This document shows positions 1-4,095 of a stretch of DNA of 7,136 nucleotides, in pieces. Under the pieces are notes generated by a model that searched no databases, was not told the origin of the DNA, and was given only the letters and a program-made list of their open reading frames with translations. Within the stretch, counting starts at the first letter, position 1, and the number at the start of each line of letters is the position of its first letter. Position numbers and translations under genes: made by a program. The stretch spans positions 1 to 7,136 of the forward strand of contig JAEYLC010000042.1 in assembly GCA_023461435.1 (NCBI GenBank), in the 5' to 3' direction. Source of the stretch: Bacillota bacterium. Its GTDB lineage: Bacteria > Bacillota > Clostridia > Christensenellales > SZUA-584.

Positions 1-20
1 GTGTCAAAAAAGTTCCTTAT

Positions 21-118
21 GTCATTCTGATGGAGCGTACGCGACTGAAGAATCCCCTTCTGCAAAGCACTTTTCATGGGATTCCATTCCACTTCGTAGT
101 CGGCAAGCTCGGAATGAC
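21..118. repeat. Nested inverted-repeat element (MITE-like)
   Basis: Outer arms GTCATTC (21-27) and GAATGAC (112-118) are exact reverse complements. An inner pair, GAATCCC (50-56) and GGGATTC (78-84), is also exact, so the element can fold into a long hairpin with an internal stem. I recall similar GTCATTC...GAAGAATC...GATTC...GAATGAC elements as dispersed intergenic repeats in many bacterial genomes. That resemblance is from memory and was not searched. No ORF is supported inside it. Confidence 0.5.
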
Positions 119-142
119 CTGATAGGGGTTATCGACAGTCTG

Positions 143-166
143 GAGGCTGCCTGTGCAGCCTCTTTT
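143..166 (+). terminator. Rho-independent terminator, + strand
   Basis: An 8-bp perfect stem, GAGGCTGC (143-150) and GCAGCCTC (155-162), has loop CTGT and is followed by TTTT (163-166). The T-run lies on the + side, so it best fits a + strand transcript entering from left of the window. The neighbouring minus-strand operon ends at 191. The same stem could also fold in its transcript, but no U-tract follows in that direction. Confidence 0.55.
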
Positions 167-190
167 GAGATCAAATAAAGTCACCGTAAA

Positions 191-454
191 TTATTCCAAA
201 TCCTGAATGTTCATTTTGTCCATTTCCCTGTGCTTCTTTCCGCGTCTGTTGCCGATATAGAGCGTAACGGCATAGACGATCATAAGTATGACCGCCAAAT
301 ATAAAAATTCAATACCAAAGAACACAGCGGCAATCACCGCCATCGTCGGCAATATCAACCCGAGCCGCCAGTCCTTTTTCGTCAGTAAAACTTCCGCAAT
401 GCCCAGCACAACCGTGATCATCACCGAAATGATGACGTTTGGAATATTAATCAT
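191..454 (-). CDS. Small three-helix membrane protein
   Basis: This 87-residue protein is not one I recognise as a named family. Three hydrophobic stretches, about residues 7-24, 31-48 and 50-68, are predicted membrane helices. Between the first two is a short charged turn (TKKDWR), and a basic then acidic tail (NRRGKKHREMDK) follows the last. The ATG at 454 is preceded by AGGGAGA about seven bases upstream. The gene starts inside the last codons of the DUF2089-like gene (8-base overlap, 447-454), so the two are probably translationally coupled and one operon. By context it may be a membrane partner or target of that HTH protein, which is inference. No minus-strand terminator with a U-tract is evident after its stop. 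Confidence 0.75.
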   Translation of the reverse strand: MINIPNVIISVMITVVLGIAEVLLTKKDWRLGLILPTMAVIAAVFFGIEFLYLAVILMIVYAVTLYIGNRRGKKHREMDKMNIQDLE

Positions 455-749
455 CTGTCTTCTCCCTGTTGATCTTCTTATATTCTGAAATTAAAATTTT
501 CGCCGTATCAAAATCGATTTTTTCATTGACCGCCATCCGCTTGATCAGCGCGATATACGGCTCGCTCGCGCTCGTCTCGCTGATGCTTATTTTTTGTATG
601 AGCCTGTCCAGTCGGAGCCGAACGGTCGGGTAGGTCACATTATATAAACCCGCGATTTCCTTGAGTGAGCCAGACGCCAGTATGAATTTTTTCACGAAGG
701 ATATATCCTCTTCATCGAGCGAAACCATCCACTCAGGAACATGATCCAT
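447..749 (-). CDS. DUF2089-like helix-turn-helix protein
   Basis: This 100-residue protein resembles the C-terminal part of the DUF2089 (COG3877) family. It opens with a PEWMVSLDEEDISFVKKFIL segment (5-24), followed by GSLKEIAGLYNVTYPTVRLR (27-46) and LDRLIQKI. This is the family's conserved HTH-like block, where a new cell type or promoter would be recognised by the TYPTVRLRLD helix. Longer family members carry an N-terminal zinc ribbon with paired Cys; this protein has no cysteines at all, so it is the short form. The C-terminal half (55-100) is charged and helical. The start ATG at 749 has AGGGGTG seven bases upstream and a strong promoter at 782-810. It overlaps the small membrane protein gene by 8 bases. 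A transcriptional regulator is the likely role, but its targets are unknown. Confidence 0.8.
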   Translation of the reverse strand: MDHVPEWMVSLDEEDISFVKKFILASGSLKEIAGLYNVTYPTVRLRLDRLIQKISISETSASEPYIALIKRMAVNEKIDFDTAKILISEYKKINREKTDD

Positions 750-781
750 TGCTGTTCACCCCTGGCACTTTAATTTTATTT

Positions 782-810
782 AGTATATACTTTAATTTTA
801 TTGAAATCAA
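782..810 (-). promoter_or_regulatory. Sigma-A-type promoter of the DUF2089-like operon
   Basis: Read on the minus strand, TTGATT (810-805) and TATACT (787-782) are separated by exactly 17 bases, in a very AT-rich stretch. This gives five of six matches at -10 and four of six at -35. Transcription would start near 775, leaving a short leader containing the AGGGGTG ribosome site of the 100-residue gene. Confidence 0.65.
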
Positions 811-850
811 TATTTATATAATATTTATTTTTCTGATCTTGGCGCACAGC

Positions 851-878
851 AAAGAGACGACCCCTTGGCCGCCTCTTT
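851..878 (-). terminator. Hairpin terminator after the cysteine desulfurase
   Basis: In the minus-strand transcript, AAAGAGGCGGCC (878-867) pairs with GGTCGTCTCTTT (862-851) around loop AAGG. This is a 12-bp stem with two G-U wobbles, only in this orientation. It lies 10 bases past the desulfurase stop. The U residues are mostly inside the stem and the tail is GCTGTG, so termination may be partial. The G-U pairs fit minus-strand use and not the + strand. Confidence 0.5.
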
Positions 879-887
879 ACCTCTATG

Positions 888-2276
888 TCAACGACCGGCC
901 AGCTCGCGCACCGCGCGGACCAGCGCATCGATATCCTCATACGTGTTGTAAAGCCCGAGCGACGCGCGCGACGCGCTTGTGAGGCCATAATGCGCGAGCG
1001 CGGGCTGCGCGCAGTGATGCCCCGCGCGTATCGCGATGCCATGGTTGTTAAGCTGCTGCGCGATCGTCACCGGCTCCGCCGTGTCCATCACGAATGTGGC
1101 AACGCTCATTTTATTCATTGAAGTGCCGATGAGCGTAAGGCCCGGTACGCGTGAAAGACCTTCCATCATGTATTGTGTGAGCGTGCGCTCAAATGCCTCG
1201 ATTCTCTCCATGCCCACTTCGCTCAAATAATCGATCGCCGCCCCGAGCCCCACCGCGTCGGCGATATTGCCCGTGCCCGCCTCAAACTTCGCGGGCAGCG
1301 GCTGATACTGCGCCTGCTCAAAGCTCACGCTTTGTATCATACCCCCGCCGCTTTGATACGGCGGCATCGCTTCGAGCAGCGCTTTTTTGCCGTACAGCAC
1401 GCCGATACCCGTCGGCGCGTACACCTTATGCCCCGAAAACACGAAGAAATCCGCATCCATCTCCTGCATGTTAATCGGCATGTGCGGCGCGGACTGCGCG
1501 CCGTCCACGAGTATCAGCGCGCCGCGCCGGTGAGCCATGTCCGCGAGCTGCCGGACCGGATTCACCGTCCCCAGCACGTTCGACACGTGCGCCACGGCCA
1601 CGAGCTTCGTCCGCGGGGTGAAAAGCTGCTCAAACGCGAACGGCTTTAAGTCGCCTCTTGAATCCATCGGCGCCGCTTTTAGCACCGCGCCCGTCTTCTC
1701 GGCCACGCGCTGCCACGGCACGATATTCGAGTGATGCTCCATCTCGGTCAATATGATCTCGTCGCCCGGCATGAGATTGGCCATTCCCCAGCTCGCCGCC
1801 ACGAGATTGATTCCCTCGGTCGCGCCGCGCACGAATATGATCTCCTCGTTTGACGATGCGCCAATAAAACCGCGCACCTTGCCGCGCGCCTCCTCATAGC
1901 ACTGCGTCGCCTGCTGCGCGAGCGTATGCGCACCGCGGTGCACATTTGAGTTGCACGCGCTATAATACCGGCTCACCGCGTCGATCACACACTGCGGCTT
2001 TTGCGTCGTGGCCGCGTTATCGAGCCACACGAGCGGCTTGCCGTTCACCTTGTTTTTTAAAATAGGAAAATCATCGCGCACAAAAAGCGCCGTATGAGAA
2101 GGCGCATTTGGAGCCGCATCATGTGCCGCCATTCGCGGACGAATGAAGTAATAAGGCGTCTCAGCCGGCATTTCGGGCTGCCCCGCTTCTCCGCGGTAAA
2201 GCCGGTTCGCCATCGCCTTAAGTTCTGTCTGTGTTTGCATATTTCGGCCAAACCATGGCGTATTATTTGTAATCAT
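888..2276 (-). CDS. SufS-type cysteine desulfurase, predicted encapsulin cargo
   Basis: This PLP enzyme removes sulfur from L-cysteine, giving alanine and an enzyme persulfide. The 462-residue product has the full group II (SufS/CsdA-like) core from about residue 64: LDNAATTQKP, EHHSNIVPW (180-188), the cofactor-contacting DGAQ (258-261), SGHK with the PLP lysine K284, and RAGHHC with the catalytic cysteine C422. Ahead of the core is a 63-residue extension absent from ordinary SufS. It has a short amphipathic helix (TELKAMANRLYRGE, 17-30) then a Pro-rich aromatic stretch (PETPYYFIRP-like, 34-47). In Family 2A encapsulin systems such an extension directs loading into the shell (shown in Synechococcus elongatus); that role here is inferred. 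I chose the ATG at 2276 because GAGGTGGG lies eight bases upstream. The in-frame ATG at 2297 (469 residues) has no properly spaced site. It overlaps the shell gene by 14 bases. The gene is notably GC-rich. Confidence 0.93.
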   Translation of the reverse strand: MITNNTPWFGRNMQTQTELKAMANRLYRGEAGQPEMPAETPYYFIRPRMAAHDAAPNAPSHTALFVRDDFPILKNKVNGKPLVWLDNAATTQKPQCVIDAVSRYYSACNSNVHRGAHTLAQQATQCYEEARGKVRGFIGASSNEEIIFVRGATEGINLVAASWGMANLMPGDEIILTEMEHHSNIVPWQRVAEKTGAVLKAAPMDSRGDLKPFAFEQLFTPRTKLVAVAHVSNVLGTVNPVRQLADMAHRRGALILVDGAQSAPHMPINMQEMDADFFVFSGHKVYAPTGIGVLYGKKALLEAMPPYQSGGGMIQSVSFEQAQYQPLPAKFEAGTGNIADAVGLGAAIDYLSEVGMERIEAFERTLTQYMMEGLSRVPGLTLIGTSMNKMSVATFVMDTAEPVTIAQQLNNHGIAIRAGHHCAQPALAHYGLTSASRASLGLYNTYEDIDALVRAVRELAGR

Positions 2277-3249
2277 AATAGTTTCCCACCTCGACATTCT
2301 CGAGAACGCCCAAAGCGTCGTCCGCGAGCACAGCGATAGAGAAATACAGGCTTAAAATATATGAGGCAATGCCCCGGTTGTCGATGCCGCCGAGCTTCAT
2401 CGAAAGGCTGGGCACGTGCGTCTCGTCGGGAATGCCCGGCTGATGCAAGCCCACCACGCCCTGCTCCTTTTCACCCACGCGAAGCAGCAATATGTTCGTG
2501 CGTCCCCCCTGCGCGTTCGTATAAGCACGATTGCCCACCAGCAGCTTGTCGCACGGCACCATCGGCACGCCGCGCCACGTGATAAAAGGAGACCCAAAGA
2601 TATTGACGGCTACCGGCGGTACGCCGCGCCGTGTACACTCACGCCCGAACGCCGCGATCGCGCGCGGGTGCGCAAGAAAGAACGCGGGCTTTTTCCATAC
2701 CTTTGTGAGCAGCTCATCAAGATCGTCCGGCATGGGCGAGCCGCGCCTTGCCTTCACGCGCATATCGGGCGAAGCCGCGTTTAACAAACCGAACTCCATA
2801 TTGTTGATGAGCTCCCATTCCTGCCGTTCCTTCATCGTTTCAATCGTCAGCCGCATTTGCTCCTGCTTCTGATCGATGGGACTGTTGAAAATATCCGTCA
2901 CATTGGTATTGAGCCTTAATATCGTCTGGATCATGCTCAGCATGTATTCTCTGGGTTCGTCTTCGTAATCGGGGTATGTCTCGCTGATGCTGTCTTCATT
3001 GATCGACCTGTGGTTGGCTGCGATCATCTTCTCTCCGTATTCATTCACGGAATCTTGCATTTCCTGGGCCCGTTTGATACGGTTCACACGGTAAATACCG
3101 GCTTCCACGCTCATCCACGGCAAAAAATCCAAAAACCAGCGGGGTGTGATGCTGTCCATCATCGGTATGGTTTTTGTTGTATTGGAAAGCCTTCGGGCGG
3201 CGCTCGGATACAGGCTCATATGCGTCATAGACGGGTCATATTGATTCAT
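2263..3249 (-). CDS. Family 2A encapsulin shell protein (SrpI-like)
   Basis: This is a predicted HK97-fold protein that self-assembles into a closed nanocompartment. The 328 residues match the SrpI / mycobacterial 35-kDa antigen (MMPI) group in order: an N-arm AARRLSNTTKT (17-27), the strongly conserved TPRWFLDFLPWMSVEAG then YRVNR (35-57), a long charged helix region (about 100-160), HPRAIAAFGRE (194-204), WRGVPMVPCDKL (225-236), LLLRVGEKEQGVVGLHQPG (254-272), and C-terminal SYILSLYFSIAVLADDALGV then VEVG (296-322). There is no cyclic-nucleotide-binding insertion, which separates it from Family 2B. An Asp/Glu-rich stretch sits at 85-101. The ATG at 3249 has AAGGTGA seven bases upstream. It is the first gene of a shell-cargo operon with the overlapping cysteine desulfurase. 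Family membership is firm; assembly geometry and pore properties cannot be judged from here. Confidence 0.93.
   Translation of the reverse strand: MNQYDPSMTHMSLYPSAARRLSNTTKTIPMMDSITPRWFLDFLPWMSVEAGIYRVNRIKRAQEMQDSVNEYGEKMIAANHRSINEDSISETYPDYEDEPREYMLSMIQTILRLNTNVTDIFNSPIDQKQEQMRLTIETMKERQEWELINNMEFGLLNAASPDMRVKARRGSPMPDDLDELLTKVWKKPAFFLAHPRAIAAFGRECTRRGVPPVAVNIFGSPFITWRGVPMVPCDKLLVGNRAYTNAQGGRTNILLLRVGEKEQGVVGLHQPGIPDETHVPSLSMKLGGIDNRGIASYILSLYFSIAVLADDALGVLENVEVGNYYDYK
2285..2292 (-). promoter_or_regulatory. Ribosome binding site that decides the desulfurase start
   Basis: GAGGTGGG on the minus strand lies inside the codons for the shell's last residues (VEVGN) and eight bases before the ATG at 2276. 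It therefore favours the 462-residue desulfurase and implies that ribosomes finishing the shell can reinitiate on the cargo gene. Confidence 0.6.
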
Positions 3250-3274
3250 GTTATTTCACCTTCTTCAATGTCTG

Positions 3275-3289
3275 AGACCATACTGGTCT
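3275..3289. promoter_or_regulatory. Palindrome in the encapsulin leader (candidate operator)
   Basis: AGACCA-TAC-TGGTCT is a perfect 6-bp inverted repeat with a 3-base centre. It lies five bases downstream of the candidate -10 element at 3295-3303, so it covers the predicted transcription start. It sits 25 bases before the shell ATG. This position suits a repressor operator, or a small 5' stem in the mRNA. I do not recognise a matching regulator. Confidence 0.35.
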
Positions 3290-3294
3290 TCCTA

Positions 3295-3324
3295 TACTAT
3301 ATGAATGTATCCTTTGCACTGTGC
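3295..3324 (-). promoter_or_regulatory. Sigma-K-like promoter for the encapsulin operon
   Basis: On the minus strand GCACA (3324-3320) and CATATAGTA (3303-3295) are 16 bases apart. These fit the Bacillus sigma-K consensus (AC-containing -35 and CATANNNTA -10). A sigma-A alternative, TTGTAT with ATACAT at 17 bases, has a poor -10. The match rests on short motifs in AT-rich DNA, so it is a candidate only. Confidence 0.35.
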
Positions 3325-3331
3325 CGCATAC

Positions 3332-3347
3332 AAAAGCCGCTCCGGCT
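3332..3347 (-). terminator. Weak hairpin upstream of the encapsulin promoter
   Basis: In the minus-strand direction AGCCG-GAG-CGGCT is followed by TTTG, a 5-bp GC-rich stem with a short T-run. It would insulate the encapsulin promoter from transcripts arriving from the spacer. The stem is short, so confidence is low. Confidence 0.3.
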
Positions 3348-3440
3348 CATTCGCTGAGAGCCTCGGCAAATCTTGAACGTCTGCAAAACAAAACAGAGAG
3401 AGGCTTAAGCGGCTTCGCATCGTTTTTCAGCGCGTGATAT

Positions 3441-3469
3441 TTGATAATTGAACCTGCATAAATTATATC
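3441..3469 (+). promoter_or_regulatory. Candidate sigma-A promoter in the spacer, + strand
   Basis: TTGATA (3441-3446) and TATATC (3464-3469) are separated by 17 bases, with five of six -35 and four of six -10 matches. It would start a transcript about 18 bases before the small ORF at 3494, which ends upstream of the + strand terminator at 3779-3803. Confidence 0.35.
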
Positions 3470-3493
3470 AAGCGATGACAGTGCAGGTGTTGT

Positions 3494-3688
3494 ATGGAGC
3501 GGAACGACGAAAATAATAATATCGAGAAAAAAGCAGAACGGCCACAGCAGAAAATCACAGCTTTTATCGGGCTCCAAAATGAGCCTCTCGGCGAAGAGCC
3601 CAATATCTCAATCTCATTCGCAATCAGTATGCGGCTTTTTTGCGTTGCTTTTGCAATATCGCGCATGGAAAAAGACAGAGACGACTGA
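3494..3688 (+). CDS. Doubtful small ORF, 64 residues
   Basis: I do not recognise this product. The first half is hydrophilic and Asn/Glu/Lys-rich (MERNDENNNIEKKAE), the middle holds one modestly hydrophobic stretch (ISISFAISMRLFCVAFAI, about 38-55), and it ends in acidic and basic residues. Support is positional only: a promoter-like pair at 3441-3469, a weak AGGTG before the ATG, and a terminator at 3779-3803. Against it, the opposite strand is also open across the same bases and no family is evident. It may instead be the body of a small RNA. The rest of the spacer from 3250 to 3852 has only regulatory-looking signals. Confidence 0.22.
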   Translation: MERNDENNNIEKKAERPQQKITAFIGLQNEPLGEEPNISISFAISMRLFCVAFAISRMEKDRDD

Positions 3689-3738
3689 ACGTTTTTTAAG
3701 CCACCCGCCAAAATTCGGTCCGTTATATTTCATAGAGC

Positions 3739-3762
3739 AAAAAAAGAAGGGTGAGAACCCTT
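3739..3762 (-). terminator. Rho-independent terminator, minus strand
   Basis: On the minus strand AAGGGT-TCTC-ACCCTT is followed by C and seven T residues (3745-3739). It is the first hairpin with a long U-tract after the Gly/Trp/Cys peptide gene, about 90 bases past that stop, and is its probable terminator. Confidence 0.6.
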
Positions 3763-3778
3763 AATGTGAAGAATGTAG

Positions 3779-3803
3779 GGCTCGCCATAAAGGCGAGCCT
3801 TTT
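3779..3803 (+). terminator. Rho-independent terminator, + strand
   Basis: GGCTCGCC (3779-3786) and GGCGAGCC (3792-3799) form a perfect 8-bp stem with loop ATAAA, followed by TTTT (3800-3803). It faces + strand transcripts from the spacer. With the minus-strand terminator at 3739-3762 it forms a back-to-back pair between converging transcripts. Confidence 0.6.
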
Positions 3804-3808
3804 GGGCC

Positions 3809-3831
3809 TTTAAAGACCGCAGGTCTTTAAA
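3809..3831. repeat. Perfect inverted repeat
   Basis: TTTAAAGACC and GGTCTTTAAA are exact 10-base arms around GCA. It is followed by AAA on the + strand and by GG on the minus strand, so neither orientation gives the usual U-tract. It lies 22 bases past the stop of the Gly/Trp/Cys peptide gene and may protect or trim that mRNA's 3' end. That is inference. Confidence 0.45.
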
Positions 3832-3852
3832 AAATGAGCCTCTGAGACGCTG

Positions 3853-3969
3853 TTACCAACGCCAGCCGCCCCAGCCGCCGCAGCCACGACCCCAGCCGCA
3901 GCCACCCCAGCCGCCGCAGCCACCCCAGCCGCCGCAGCCGCCGCCCCAATTCCAACGGTTACAACACAT
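3853..3969 (-). CDS. Gly/Trp/Cys-repeat peptide, 38 residues
   Basis: I do not recognise a family for this very short gene. Its product has only six residue types: 18 Gly, 8 Trp, 6 Cys, 3 Arg, 2 Asn and the start Met. It begins MCCNRWNWGGG, then has four six-residue units, CGGWGG, CGGWGG, CGWGRG and CGGWGG, placing Cys at 12, 18, 24 and 30, and ends WRW. Reality is supported by AGGGGGTGAG just upstream of the ATG (3974-3983), an intact frame with TAA, synonymous Gly codon changes (GGC/GGT) between units, and a downstream minus-strand terminator. There is no signal peptide or membrane segment. It is divergent from the gerA operon. A cysteine-crosslinked spore coat or exosporium component, a metal-binding peptide or a modified-peptide precursor are all possible; no modifying enzyme is seen nearby. 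Confidence 0.72.
   Translation of the reverse strand: MCCNRWNWGGGCGGWGGCGGWGGCGWGRGCGGWGGWRW
3865..3936 (-). repeat. Four in-frame 18-base tandem units
   Basis: Codons for residues 12-35 form four 18-base units. Units 1 and 2 are identical (TGCGGCGGCTGGGGTGGC). Unit 4 differs only in its fifth codon (GGC for GGT), and unit 3 is rearranged (TGC GGC TGG GGT CGT GGC). Because 18 is a multiple of three, gain or loss of a unit keeps the frame. Confidence 0.8.
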
Positions 3970-4095
3970 TTTTCTCACCCCCTAACTATATATATTCGAT
4001 AACCTCGATGATGTCACAATCCCGTGTGTCATGAAGCGGCGTATATTTTTGATGATTCAATTAAAAATAAGCAAAGATACATAAGGGAGAATGCC

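Noticed and set aside
749..982. 77-codon + strand ORF between the two minus-strand operons
   Set aside because: It covers the sigma-A promoter and the desulfurase 3' end in antisense, and its second half is Arg/Pro/Ala-rich shadow sequence.
885..2339. Several + strand ORFs of 64-158 codons across the desulfurase
   Set aside because: They are Arg/His/Pro-rich translations antisense to a gene with clear catalytic motifs. GC-rich coding DNA commonly leaves such open frames.
3250..3360. T-box or S-box riboswitch in the encapsulin leader
   Set aside because: The leader from the predicted start to the ATG is only about 40 bases and holds no more than one 6-bp stem, too short for these riboswitches.
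3347..3711. Two overlapping minus-strand ORFs of 76 and 82 codons
   Set aside because: They show Ser/Phe/Cys-rich low-complexity translations, no good ribosome sites and no recognisable family. They look like chance open frames in an intergenic spacer.
3853..3969. CRISPR-like or purely structural GCC/CCA repeat
   Set aside because: The period is 18 bases with no spacers, and the minus frame is intact with a strong ribosome site, start and stop. A repeat-coding peptide explains it better.
4024..4095. Upstream ATG giving a 539-residue GerA subunit
   Set aside because: There is no ribosome site before 4024, and the extra residues do not resemble the family. AAAGGGAG-like sequence (AAGGGAG) precedes the ATG at 4096.
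3970..4095. Sigma-G promoter for the gerA operon
   Set aside because: GTATA near 4040 could serve as a -35, but the bases 18 downstream (AAAATAA) do not fit the -10 pattern. It is not strong enough to annotate.
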